From contig CAVTJK010000004.1 in the NCBI GenBank assembly GCA_963734965.1, forward strand, positions 1,860,001 through 1,924,000: DNA of 64,000 nt, given 5' to 3'. A model generated the notes under the pieces. The model had not been told where the DNA came from and did not search any database. It was given only the letters and a program-made list of their open reading frames with translations. Positions 18,795 to 28,331 of this stretch are shown piece by piece. A program made the position numbers and the translations under genes. Position 1 is the stretch's first letter; every line of letters begins with the position of its first letter. This DNA comes from UBA4742 sp963734965 (GTDB lineage: Bacteria; Actinomycetota; Acidimicrobiia; Acidimicrobiales; Acidimicrobilacustridaceae).

Positions 18795-20122
18795 ATGCGC
18801 AGCAGCGGTCGTACGTGTGCGTTGGTGCTAGCCGTGTGCCTGTTGCTCTCGGCCTGTACGGCCAAGTCGGCCAGTGACAGCGCCGGGACCACCACCAGCG
18901 CAGGCTCCTCGAGTGGAGGGGCGGGTGACACCGTTGGCATCACCGCCACGACCATCAAGGTGTCGATGATCTCGGCGGACCTGTCGCAGCTGACGTCGCA
19001 GAACCTGGCGCCCGAGATCGGCGACGCTGAGCAGACGATGAAGGCCGTCGTGGCCGACATCAACGGCCACGGCGGGGTCGCGGGGCGACAGATCGACCTG
19101 GTCTCCCACGTGCTGCACGGGACCGACGCCATCCTCAACCCCGATCTCGGTCGCCAGGCGTGCGTGCAAGCCACCGAGGACGACAAGCCGTTCGCGGTGA
19201 TCCTGACCGCGTCGCTTCCGGCGGCGATGGTCCAGTGCGTCGCCGCCGATCACAACGTGCTCACCATCACGATGGACAGCTGGCCGAACAGCCTCTACGC
19301 CGCGGCGAAGAGTCGCCTGTTCTCGCTCGGCTCGCACATCTCGATCGAGCAGAACCGCGAGTACCAGGCGTGGCCGAGAGTGCTCAACGGCGCCGGTCTG
19401 CTCAAGGGCAAGAAGATCGGCATCATCCGCCAGGATCTCGCCGACCAGCAGGAGGTCACCGACGACGCGCTCGTGCCGGGCATCAAGGCCCTCGGCTACA
19501 CGGTGGCGGCCCAGGCGGTGCTCCCGTGCCCGGAAGGGTCACAGACCTGCGAGCAGCAGACCGTGGCGATCCAGCGGATGCAGGACGCCGGCGTGAACGT
19601 CGTCTTCCTGGTCGCCCAGACGCTGGCCGGCTCGGCCACGGTCGAAGCGGCCCAGAAGCTCGGCTACAAGCCGCAGTGGATGACGATCGGCAACAACGTC
19701 ACCGACACCGTGGCCAAGTTCTACGTCAACGCCAAGCAGAACTACGACGGCGCCTACGGACTCTGCCATCGGCTTCGCCGACTTCACCCCGGCCGCGGCC
19801 ACCTGCAATCAGATCGCAGTCGCCGCGGGTGCGAAGAAGTTCGCGCAGGAGTCGGACGGCTACGGGTTCACGGCCGTGACCTGCATCCAGATGCAGTCCC
19901 TGGTCCAGGCCATCAAGGCCGTCAACGGCACCATCGACCAGGCGTCGGTCATCGCCGCGCTTGGAGGGACTCAAGCCGGTGCTGATGATCGACGGCCCGC
20001 CCGGCTCGATCTCGAAGCAGAAGCACTACGCCGGGACCTCGGTGTTCCTCTCGAGGTACTCGGCCGCGACCCAGACCTTCAAGCCGGTCGACAACCAGAA
20101 GCCGATCGTCATCGCCCCCTGA
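18795..20122 (+). CDS. Branched-chain-type ABC transporter substrate-binding lipoprotein, two frameshifts
   Basis: Extracytoplasmic type I binding protein of about 441 residues (Peripla_BP_6, LivK-like). The signal peptide ends in a lipobox LLLSAC with the lipidated Cys at position 21, then a Ser/Thr/Gly linker. The first lobe begins ITATTIKVSMISADLS and the hinge region contains VLTITMDSWPNS. The frame moves +1 near 19761 and 19966; with these repaired the C-terminus reads through IGFADFTPAAA and FLSRYSAATQTFKP to the stop at 20122. ATG 18795 follows a GGGGGG-rich site. It heads a transporter operon with the MFS-LivF, LivHM and LivG genes. The ligand need not be an amino acid, because such systems often import aromatic or alicyclic acids. 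Confidence 0.85.
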
Positions 20123-20138
20123 GGCTCGGAGGAGATCA

Positions 20139-22341
20139 GTGAGCGAACCCGACGACCGCGCCGATCCGACGGCCGAGGCCGCGTCGCTGGCGGCCGCCAT
20201 CTTCGAACAGGACACCCGACGGGCGGAAGCGACGATCGCGCCGGAGGTGCTGCTCGCTGACGCCGATCTGCCCGGGCGTGGGCGACGACGCCATGTCGCT
20301 GAGCGAGGCGGTGCGCATCGGCGGGCTGCGCACCATCACGATCATCGGCTTGCTCGGCGCGCTCCAGCTCATGGACGGTGGCGTGTTCAACGTGCTGGCG
20401 CCCGACATCCAGAAGACGCTGCACATCTCCGACGCCGTGTTGGGAGCGATCGGCGGCGCTACCGGCGTCTTGTTCGTCATCGGCGCGATCCCGATGTCGT
20501 CGCTGTCGGACCGGATGTCGCGCAAGCAGCTGATCGCCATCACCATGACGATCTGGTCGGTGATCATCATGCTCACCGGCGCCGTGCAGAGCGTCCTGCA
20601 GATGTTCGTCGCCCGGCTCGGAGCGGGGCTCGGCCAGTCGGCCTCGCTCCCGGTGAGCGCACCGTTGCTCATCGACGCCTACCCGATCCCGGCCCGAGGC
20701 CGGGTGTTCGCGGTGCTCGGCGGCTCCCAGGCGGTCGGCACGATGATCGCCCCGTTCCTGGCCGGGTCGCGTCGCGGCGTTGGCCGGCGGGGGCAGCGGT
20801 TGGCGGCTCCCGTTCGTCCTGTTGGGTCTGCTGGCCCTGCCGGTTGCGCTGTCGGCCACCACCATCAAGGAACCCCGGCGGGGTCGCTACGAGATGCAGT
20901 CGGTGCTCGGCGAGGAGCTTCCGCCAGTGGAGGACGAGCTGCCCATCTCGCTGTCGGTCGCCTTCGAGCGGCTTCGGCAGATCAAGAGCTTCTACTACTT
21001 CCTGGTCGGCATGGCCGCACTCGGCTTCGCCCTGTTCAGCGCGCCGCTGTTCCTCAGCCTCTACTTCGATCACGACCTCGGGCTGGATGCCTTCCAACGG
21101 GGCGTCGTGGGCACGCTCATCGCCATCCCCACCCTCATCGCCATCGCCATCTCGGGTCGTCGAGCCGACGCGCCTGTTCCGACGGAGCCCGCCGGCCGCC
21201 ATGGCCTTCGTCGGTCTGCTCGTCGCCCTGTTCGGCGTCGGTCTGGTCATCGCCATCTCGATGCCCAACATCTGGACCACCGTCCCCGTGCTCGCGGCGG
21301 CGACGGCCTGCGCCCAGGCGGCTTTCGTCATCCTGCCCGCGGTGGTCTCGACCATCATCCCGTACCGCTTGCGCGCCCGGGGCACGGCGATGGTCGGCAT
21401 CTACGTGTTCCTCTTCGGCTCGTTCTTCGGAGCCGTCCTGACCGGACTGCTGAGCGACGCCTACGGCCCGCGGGCCGCACTGGCCATCATCGTGCTGCCG
21501 TCGGCGCTCATCGGCGGAGGGCTCATCGCGCTGGGTGCCCGGTACATCCGCGACGACATGGCCATGGTCGTCGAGGACCTGCGCGAGGAGAGCGACGAGC
21601 GCACGCGCATGCAGCAGCCCGATGCCGTCCTGCCGGTGTTGCAGGTGCGCAACCTCGACTTCTCCTACGGCAAGGTGCAGGTGCTGTTCGGCGTCGGCTT
21701 CGACGTGCACGAGGGCGAGACGCTTGCCCTGCTGGGCACCAACGGCGCCGGCAAGTCGACGTTGCTCCGTGTCATCAGCGGCCTCGGCGTGCCCGAGCGG
21801 GGCGTCGTGCGCCTGCGAGGCCGGACGATCACCTACGCCGACCCCGAGCTGCGCGTCCGGGTCGGTCTGGTCCAGCTCATCGGCGGAGGCGCCACCTTCG
21901 GTCCGCTCACCGTGCACGAGAACCTGCAGATGGCCGCGTTCCTGTACGACCGCAAGGACCAGGCCCGACGCATCGCCAAGGCGGTCGAGCTGTTCCCCGT
22001 GCTCGAGAGCCGATTCGACGCCGCGGCCGACGACCTGTCCGGCGGCCAGCAGCAGATGCTGGCACTGGCCATGACGATGGTGCACGAGCCCGAGCTCCTG
22101 ATCATCGACGAGCTGTCCCTCGGCCTGGCTCCCGTCGTCGTGCAGCAGGTCCTCGAGGCCGTGCAGCGCCTGCGGGAGGCCGGCATCACGATGATCATCG
22201 TCGAGCAGTCGCTGAACGTCGCGCTCGGCCATCGCCGACCGGGCGCTGTTCATGGAGAAGGGCGAGATCCGCTTCGAGGGCTCGACCGCCGAGCTGGCCG
22301 CACGCGACGACCTCGCCCGCGCCGTCTTCCTCGGGCGCTGA
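20139..22341 (+). CDS. MFS permease fused to a LivF-type ATPase, four frameshifts
   Basis: After correction this is one chain of about 732 residues. Residues 45-470 are a 12-helix major facilitator: LLGALQLMDGGVFNVLAPDIQ, the loop signature SDRMSRKQL after helix 2, SLPVSAPLLIDAYP, and later RLRARGTAMVGIYVF. Residues 490-732 are a complete ABC ATPase of LivF type: Walker A GTNGAGKST, signature LSGGQQQML, Walker B LLIIDELSLGLAP. The frame moves +1 near 20277, 20770, 21157 and 22227, the last inside the end of the ATPase. GTG 20139 is the start and the stop at 22341 lies one base before the LivHM start. Joining a secondary carrier to an ABC ATPase is unusual. Whether the MFS part transports or only anchors is unknown. 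Confidence 0.8.
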
Positions 22342-22342
22342 C

Positions 22343-24278
22343 GTGATCGCCGCGCTGCTCGCCATCGGCTTCCCGAAACAGGTCATCTCGTCGGGTGCCA
22401 TCACCGGACTGACCTACGGCGTGATGGCGGTCGGTGTCGTCCTGGTGTTCCGTTCGACGAGAGTCATCAACTTCGCCATCGGCGAGATGGGCGGATTCGC
22501 AGCCGCGCTCCTGTACCGGCTGGTGATCGACTGGAACGCGCCCTTCTGGCTGTCGCTCGCCATCGGCGTCGTCGTCGGCGCCCTGATCGGCGCCGCCCTC
22601 GAGCTGGTCATCGTGCGTCGACTGTTCTCGGCGCCACGCGTGATCCTGCTCGTCGCGCTCATCGGCGCTGCCCAGCTGCTGCTCTTCTTCGAGCTGATCC
22701 TTCCTGACGTCACCAAGGTCCGGCCCTACCCGACGGCCTTCGCCGGGTCATGGCGGATCGGGGGCCTGTTGATACAGGGTCCGGAGCTGACGGTGATCGT
22801 GGTGATCCCCATCCTGGTCATCGCCTTGACGCTCTTCCTGAACCGGACGAAGTACGGGCTGGCCATCCGGGCGTCGGCCGCCAACGCGGATGCGGCCCGG
22901 CTGTCGGGGATCAACATCAAGCGGATGTCGACGATCGTGTGGGTGCTCGCCGGCGCACTGGCGGCGACGGCGGCCATGCTGTTCGGACCGCTCAACCCCG
23001 AGGCGGGATCGGCGCTCGGGGTCGGACCGGGTCTGTTGCTGCGGGTGCTCGCCGCCGCCCTCATCGGCGGCATGGTCTCGATGCCCCTCGCCTTCGCCGG
23101 CGGCATCGCCATCGGCGTGGCCGAGAGCCTCATCAACTACAACTTCAACGCGCAACGCGGGCTGCTGGACCTGGTGCTGTTCGTCGTCGTCCTCGTCACG
23201 CTGCTGGTCAGCGGTCGACGGCGGGTTCTGGCCGAAGCCGGATCGGGCCGGTGGTCGTTCGCGCCGCGCACCCGACCCATCCCCGCGTCGCTCCAGTCCA
23301 AGTGGTGGGTCCGATCGCTGCCGACGTTCGGCGTCGGCTTCGTCGCGCTCGTGGCTCTCTTCCCCTTGGTCTTCCTCCACCTGCCGTCCGAACGTTCGTC
23401 GTGGAGCCGAGTGCTGCTCTACGCCATGATCGCCCTGTCGCTCACCGTGCTCACCGGGTGGGCCGGCCAGCTCTCGCTCGGACAGTTCGCGTTCGTCGGC
23501 GTGGGCGGACTGAGCACCGCCGCGATGGTGCACGCAGGGATCGGATTCTTCCCCGCCCTGTTCCTCGCCGCGTGCATCACCGCCGTCGCGGCCATCATCG
23601 TCGGCGCCCCCGCCCTGCGCCGGCCCGGCCTCTACCTGGCGGTCACGACGTTCGCGTTCGCGGTCATGACCGCGTCCTGGTTCCTGTGGCTCGACGTGTT
23701 CCTGCACGGAGACATCCGCGCCCAGCTGCCTCGCCAGATCGTCCCCGTGCCCCAAGCCCTGTTCAGCAACGGCTGGTCACTCAGCGCTCAGGGCAGCTAC
23801 TACACCATCTGCCTGATCGCACTCGGCGCCGTGCTCATCGGGGTCGCGCTGCTGCAACGCAGTCGCCTCGGTCGGTCGATGATCGCGGTACGGGACAACG
23901 AACGAGCGGCCGCCTCACTCGGGATCTCGCCGACCTCGGTCAAGATGACCGCGTTCGGCATCGGTGGGTGGATCGCTGGCCTGGCGGGCGGGCTGTTGGT
24001 GGGTCTGCTCACGGCGGCCGCACCAGGTGACTTCCCGGCGACCGAGTCGTTGCGGGTCATATCGATCGTGGTCATCGGCGGACTGTCGTCAGTGGCCGGC
24101 GCAGTCCTCGGCGCCTTCTTCGTCGTCGGACTTCCCGAGCTCTTCAACGACAGCGTCCAGATCGGATTGCTGACCAGTGGCGCCGGGATGTTGGTCCTGC
24201 TCCTCTACTTCCCTGGCGGGCTCGTGCAGGTTCTCTACAACGTCCGCGATGCGGCATTCGCGTTCTTCGCCGGCGCGG
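22343..24278 (+). CDS. Fused LivH-LivM branched-chain-type ABC permease
   Basis: A chain of about 645 residues holding both permease halves. The LivH half (residues 1-295) has ISSGAITGLTYGVMAVGVVLVFRSTRVINFAIGEMG; the LivM half (from about 340) has LLYAMIALSLTVLTGWAGQLSLGQFAFVGVGG and later RDNERAAASLGISP, the coupling-helix region facing the ATPase. The GTG at 22343 is one base after the stop of the MFS-LivF gene. Near 24278 the frame is lost by one extra base: the permease frame then runs on without similarity while the LivG sequence continues in the next frame. The permease may therefore be fused to LivG or end a few codons later. Confidence 0.85.
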
Positions 24279-25118
24279 ATGCCGGACATCCCCACCCCCG
24301 TGATCGAGAAGCAGACCTTGCCGGCGCCGCTCAGCCTCACCCGCCACGAGGTCCCGCCCGAGCTGGACGCGGCCATCCGGGTGACGGATCTGTCCGTCAA
24401 CTTCGGGTCGCGTCTGGTCGTCGTCGACGTGGACCTGGTCGTCCGACCGGGCGAGGTGGTCGGGCTGATCGGCGCCAACGGCGCCGGCAAGTCGACGCTC
24501 ATGAACGCCGTGGGCGGCTACGTGCGGAGCCGCGGCCGCGTCGAGATCCTCGGCCGTGACGTGCGCCACCTTTCGCCGACGAGACGGGCCCGACTCGGCC
24601 TCGGTCGATCGTTCCAGGGGGCCGAGCTCTTCCAGGACCTCACCGTGCGAGAGACGGTCGGGCTGGCCGTGCCTGGGGTCCGTCCGTGGCGACGAGGTGT
24701 GCGCTCAGAAGCCGACGAGGTCCTCGCCTTCCTGGGACTCGGGTCGTTCGCCGATCGCTTCATCAACGAGCTGTCGACCGGGACCCGGCGAGTGGTCGAA
24801 CTGGCCTGCCTCATGGCGTCCGGAGCGAACGTCCTCTGCCTCGACGAACCCACGGCCGGCATCGCCCAACGCGAGAGCGAGGCGTTCGGCCCACTCATCC
24901 TGCGCATCCGGGCGGAACTGCAGGCCAGCCTGCTCGTCATCGAGCACGACATGCCCGTCATCATGGGGATCAGCGATCGCGTCTACTGCCTCGAGGCCGG
25001 TCGGATGCTGTGCGAAGGCCCGCCGGAGGTGGTCCGAAACGATCCGTTGGTCATCGCGTCCTACCTGGGCACCGACGAGCGAGCCATCCAACGCAGCGGC
25101 GCCGCTCCCGTGGATTGA
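24279..25118 (+). CDS. LivG-type ABC transporter ATPase
   Basis: An ATP-binding subunit of 279 residues if it starts at the ATG at 24279 (MPDIPTPVIE). It has Walker A GANGAGKST, the Q-loop region GLGRSFQGAELF, a divergent signature LSTGTRRVVELA common in LivG proteins, and Walker B VLCLDEPTAGIAQRE, then IEHDMPVIMGISDR. It would energise the LivHM permease together with the LivF part of the MFS fusion. A frameshift at its 5' edge leaves open whether it is a separate subunit or the C-terminal third of a LivH-LivM-LivG chain. LivM-LivG fusions are common in actinobacteria. Confidence 0.85.
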   Translation: MPDIPTPVIEKQTLPAPLSLTRHEVPPELDAAIRVTDLSVNFGSRLVVVDVDLVVRPGEVVGLIGANGAGKSTLMNAVGGYVRSRGRVEILGRDVRHLSPTRRARLGLGRSFQGAELFQDLTVRETVGLAVPGVRPWRRGVRSEADEVLAFLGLGSFADRFINELSTGTRRVVELACLMASGANVLCLDEPTAGIAQRESEAFGPLILRIRAELQASLLVIEHDMPVIMGISDRVYCLEAGRMLCEGPPEVVRNDPLVIASYLGTDERAIQRSGAAPVD

Positions 25119-25150
25119 CCGGCAAGGGCCACCGAGCCGGACCGGACGAC

Positions 25151-25909
25151 CTAGGCGTGCATGGCCTCGATATCGACGGGGCGGTCGTGCGTGTGGTCCG
25201 CCAGCGCGAGGATCGGCTCCCACGGCTCGCCGCGGCGCACGGCGATCCCGGCCAGCACGGTGATGATCCGGGCCGTGAAATCGGGCGGCTCGTCGCTCTT
25301 GGCGGCCACCAGGGCACGCAGGTGGGGGAGCGCATCGGGCGGCTCGGTGGCGAGGATGCGGAGGTACTCCGCCGCGACCGGTCGACCCGACCGGGCCGCT
25401 TCGGCTTGACGGATCTCGCCGACGGCGGAGCCGAGGGCACAATCGCTGATGATCTCGTAGGCCTCGACGGCCTCCAGGGGGCTGAAGCCGTGACGGGAGA
25501 GCACGCCGATGACGGCATCGACATGGGTGACCATGCGGTCGACTCCCAGCGAGCCGTTGAGGAACTGGCCGAGCAACGCCGGTTGGGCCACGAAGGCGTC
25601 ATGGCTGTACCGGGCCCACTCGAGCAACCAGGCCGCCCAGTGCTGGTCGCGGTCCACGGGGACATGCAGTTGAGCCGCCGAGTACTCGGCACCCAGGCGC
25701 ATCAGGTCGTCGCGACCCTGCACGTGGTGGTACAGGCCGGGCACGCTGACGCCGAGCCGATCAGCCACCGCCTTCATCGTCACCCGCTCGAGCCCGATCT
25801 CGGACGCGGCTCGGGCGATCATGGCCCGATCGATGCGGGCCGGACGTCCGATCTTCGGCCGATCTGCGCCAACTGGCGCGGTCACACCGGCAGGGTCGGT
25901 CTCGGTCAA
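25151..25909 (-). CDS. TetR-family transcriptional regulator
   Basis: A 252-residue repressor. The N-terminal helix-turn-helix reads IDRAMIARAASEIGLERVTMKAVADRLGVSVPGLYHHVQGRDDL, the standard TetR recognition unit, and the rest is an all-helical ligand domain. I chose TTG at 25909, preceded by GGAG at good spacing; the longer open frame to 26065 would run across the divergent promoter. It is divergent from the P450 and probably controls it: AGTTTTC-type repeats lie at both the P450 and the amidohydrolase promoters. The inducer is likely the substrate or an early product of module 1. Confidence 0.88.
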   Translation of the reverse strand: MTETDPAGVTAPVGADRPKIGRPARIDRAMIARAASEIGLERVTMKAVADRLGVSVPGLYHHVQGRDDLMRLGAEYSAAQLHVPVDRDQHWAAWLLEWARYSHDAFVAQPALLGQFLNGSLGVDRMVTHVDAVIGVLSRHGFSPLEAVEAYEIISDCALGSAVGEIRQAEAARSGRPVAAEYLRILATEPPDALPHLRALVAAKSDEPPDFTARIITVLAGIAVRRGEPWEPILALADHTHDRPVDIEAMHA

Positions 25910-25946
25910 CGGAGCTCCGTCATCGATCGCATCGGACTTTCCGAAT

Positions 25947-26025
25947 GATTTCGAGGGTATCGGCCCACGCCCTGGCGGCCGGGGAACATGGCCTGCGCGG
26001 CGATCTCGAATGAGTTTTCTAAGAT
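25947..26025. promoter_or_regulatory. Divergent TetR/P450 promoter with candidate operators
   Basis: A TAAGAT -10-like box (26020-26025) would start a transcript near 26032, giving the P450 gene a leader of about 35 bases. AGTTTTCTAAGA (26013-26024) overlaps it, and GATTTCGAGGGT (25947-25958) lies upstream in the other orientation. Both resemble the repeats at the amidohydrolase promoter (28239-28313). Confidence 0.4.
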
Positions 26026-26066
26026 CGTACTTGAAGTCGGCCGGGACGCCGGACAAACTCGGCACC

Positions 26067-27287
26067 GTGCCGCCAGCATCGACTCGGTTGACCTACGACC
26101 CGTATGACGACGCGATCGACGCGGCTCCCCACGACGTCTGGCGCCGGCTGCGCGACGAGGCGCCGCTCTACTACAACGAGCAGTACGACTTCTACGCGCT
26201 GAGCCGTTTCGCCGACGTCATGGCCGCTTCGCTCGACTGGCAGACCTACAGCTCGGCGCGCGGGACGGTGCTCGAGCTCATCGACACCACGCCCCCGGAC
26301 CCGGACGCCCTCGAGGGGAACGATGGCTACGGGATGATGATCTTCATGGACCCGCCGGGCCACGACGACCTCCGGCGGCTCGTGAGCCGGGCCTTCACCC
26401 CGCGCCGCATCACCCAGCTCGAGGAGCGCACCCGAGAGCTGTGCGCACGGTTCCTCGACCCGCATCGCGACGGATCGGGATTCGACTTCGTCGAAGACTT
26501 CGCGGCCAAGATCCCCGCCATGCTGATCGGCGCGCTGCTGGGTGTGCCCTCCGAGGACCAGGATCAGCTCCGCATCTGGGGCGACCTGCTCATGCGCTAC
26601 GAGCCCGACGGCATCAGCGCCGAGAAGATGGACGCCATCCAGAGCCTCAACGCCTACATGACGACCATGGTCGCCGATCGCCAGCAGCGTCCTCGCGACG
26701 ACATGGTGTCCGACCTCTTGGCCGCCGAGATCACCCGCGACGACGGCACCACCCGGCGACTCGGCTTCGACGAGGTCATGGCCTTCTTCACCCTCCTGCA
26801 ACTCGCGGGCAGCGAGACCACGGCCCGGCTCCTGGGCTGGGGTGCGGTGCTGCTGGCCCGCCACCCGGATCAGCGCGCCAAGCTCGTCGCCACGCCGGAG
26901 CTGGTGCCCAACGCCGTCGAGGAACTGCTCCGCTACGAGGCACCGTCGCCGATCCAGGCTCGCTTCGTCACCCGTGACGTCGATTGGTACGGCCAGACGA
27001 TCCCGATGTACTCGAAGCTGGCCATGCTCTCGGGCAGCGCCGGACGCGACGAGCGCGAGTTCGTCGACGCGGATCGGTTCGACGTCGAGCGCACCTTCGA
27101 CCGCCACGTCACGTTCGGCTACGGCATCCACTTCTGCCTGGGCGCCAACCTGGCCCGACTCGAAGGCCGGATCGTCCTCGAGGAGACCCTCGCCCGCTTC
27201 CCGCACTGGGACGTCGACGAAGCCGCCGTCGAGATGGTGCGCACCTCGACGGTGCGCGGTCCCGTGCACGTGCCGGTCACGACCTGA
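26067..27287 (+). CDS. Cytochrome P450
   Basis: A soluble bacterial class I P450 of 406 residues. The I-helix oxygen-activation motif is AGSETTARLL, the K-helix has the E-x-x-R motif in EELLRYEAPSP, and the haem loop FGYGIHFCLGANLAR supplies the thiolate Cys. N-terminal sequence LTYDPYDDAIDAAPHDVWRRLRDEAPLYY is typical of actinobacterial enzymes that hydroxylate steroids, terpenes or aromatics. GTG 26067 gives the normal length and lies after the predicted transcript start; ATG 26010 in frame upstream would not. A separate ferredoxin and reductase are needed, and none is encoded nearby. It is followed by an SDR, which may oxidise the alcohol it makes. Confidence 0.93.
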   Translation: MPPASTRLTYDPYDDAIDAAPHDVWRRLRDEAPLYYNEQYDFYALSRFADVMAASLDWQTYSSARGTVLELIDTTPPDPDALEGNDGYGMMIFMDPPGHDDLRRLVSRAFTPRRITQLEERTRELCARFLDPHRDGSGFDFVEDFAAKIPAMLIGALLGVPSEDQDQLRIWGDLLMRYEPDGISAEKMDAIQSLNAYMTTMVADRQQRPRDDMVSDLLAAEITRDDGTTRRLGFDEVMAFFTLLQLAGSETTARLLGWGAVLLARHPDQRAKLVATPELVPNAVEELLRYEAPSPIQARFVTRDVDWYGQTIPMYSKLAMLSGSAGRDEREFVDADRFDVERTFDRHVTFGYGIHFCLGANLARLEGRIVLEETLARFPHWDVDEAAVEMVRTSTVRGPVHVPVTT

Positions 27288-27333
27288 AATCTCGCAAACG
27301 GATTCGACCAGTCGACAAACAGGGGGAAGTTCG

Positions 27334-28212
27334 ATGGAGATGCTCGCGGACAGGGTTGGCGTCGTCACCGGAGGGGCATCGGGCATCGGACGGGCTCTGG
27401 CCCGCGCCCTCGTGGCCGAGGGGATGAAGGTCGTGGTCGCCGACGTCGAGGCCTCGGCGCTCGACGAGGCGACCGCCGAGCTGAGCGCCGGTGGGGCCGA
27501 GGTCCTCGGCGTGGTGACCGACGTGACCGACCCGGCTTCGGTCGACCACCTGGCCGACGCCACGTTCGACCAGTTCGGCGCCTGCCACCTGCTGTGCAAC
27601 AACGCCGGCGTCGGTGCTCCCTCGGCGCTGATCTGGGAGACCACCGTGAACGACTGGCGATGGGTCCACGGCGTCAACGTCATGGGCATCGTCCATGGCA
27701 TCCAGTCCTTCGTGCCACGAATGCTCGCGTCGGGTGAGCCCGGCTTCGTGGTGAACACCTCGTCGGGGGACGGCGGGATCGCTCCCATGCCGACCGCCTC
27801 GGTGTACGCAGCCAGCAAGGCCGCCGTGACCTCGCTCACCGAGTGCCTGGCCCTGCAGCTCATCTCCGAAGGCACCGACCTCCGGGCCGGCATCTTCTAC
27901 CCGTCAGGCGGACTGCTGCGCACCGGGCTCTGGACCGCGGACCGCAACCGACCGGCAGAGTTGGCCCGCGAGCGTCCTCGGGCCACCGAGGCCATGACCA
28001 TCGAGAAGCTCGAGGAGATGGCCAAGGCCGGCGGCCGGGAGCTGCACTTCCAGGACCTCGACGAGCTGGCTCAGGTCGTCATCGAGGGTGTCCGCGCCGA
28101 ACGGTTCATCATGATGATCGGGGTGGAGTCGATCGGCGACACCATGCGAGAGCGAGCGGCGGCCTTCGAGACCGCTTCGCTGCCCAGCGGTCATGCCGGC
28201 CTGCCCGGCTGA
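27334..28212 (+). CDS. SDR-family oxidoreductase
   Basis: Classical short-chain dehydrogenase of 292 residues with VVTGGASGIGRALARAL (cofactor), DVTDPASV, NNAGVGAPSALIW, the catalytic Ser in NTSSGDGG and the catalytic YAASK. The C-terminus is longer than in minimal SDRs and contains a helical stretch (ERPRATEAMTIEKLEEMAKAGG cut here at its core, residues about 215-235) that may form the substrate lid. ATG 27334 has an AGGGGGAAG ribosome site 5 bases before it. It is 46 bases after the P450 stop and probably in the same transcript. Likely role: oxidation of a hydroxyl group introduced by the P450. Confidence 0.9.
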   Translation: MEMLADRVGVVTGGASGIGRALARALVAEGMKVVVADVEASALDEATAELSAGGAEVLGVVTDVTDPASVDHLADATFDQFGACHLLCNNAGVGAPSALIWETTVNDWRWVHGVNVMGIVHGIQSFVPRMLASGEPGFVVNTSSGDGGIAPMPTASVYAASKAAVTSLTECLALQLISEGTDLRAGIFYPSGGLLRTGLWTADRNRPAELARERPRATEAMTIEKLEEMAKAGGRELHFQDLDELAQVVIEGVRAERFIMMIGVESIGDTMRERAAAFETASLPSGHAGLPG

Positions 28213-28238
28213 TCGCGTCACGGCCCGGCCGCCTCGGG

Positions 28239-28313
28239 AGTTTTCGAAACTACATCGGAAACACCTGGCAGTCGGTCGCGATCCGATCTATTCTGATTGA
28301 CAATTCGAGAACT
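28239..28313 (+). promoter_or_regulatory. Amidohydrolase operon promoter with paired candidate operators
   Basis: TATTCT (28289-28294) is a good -10 box, giving a start near 28301. AGTTTTCGAAACT (28239-28251) is an inverted repeat about 60 bases upstream, and AATTCGAGAACT (28302-28313), its near match on the other strand, lies at the transcription start. The spacing suggests cooperative repression by the divergent TetR protein. Confidence 0.45.
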
Positions 28314-28331
28314 ACTTCCGGGGGAACGGTC

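Noticed and set aside
17039..18877. A 612-codon frame covering part of the second GT39-like gene
   Set aside because: Only its middle part matches the enzyme; the ends are out-of-frame sequence on either side of insertion frameshifts.
25909..26065. An N-terminal extension of the TetR protein by about 50 residues
   Set aside because: It would cross the divergent promoter and has no similarity. The TTG at 25909 has a good ribosome site and gives a normal TetR length.
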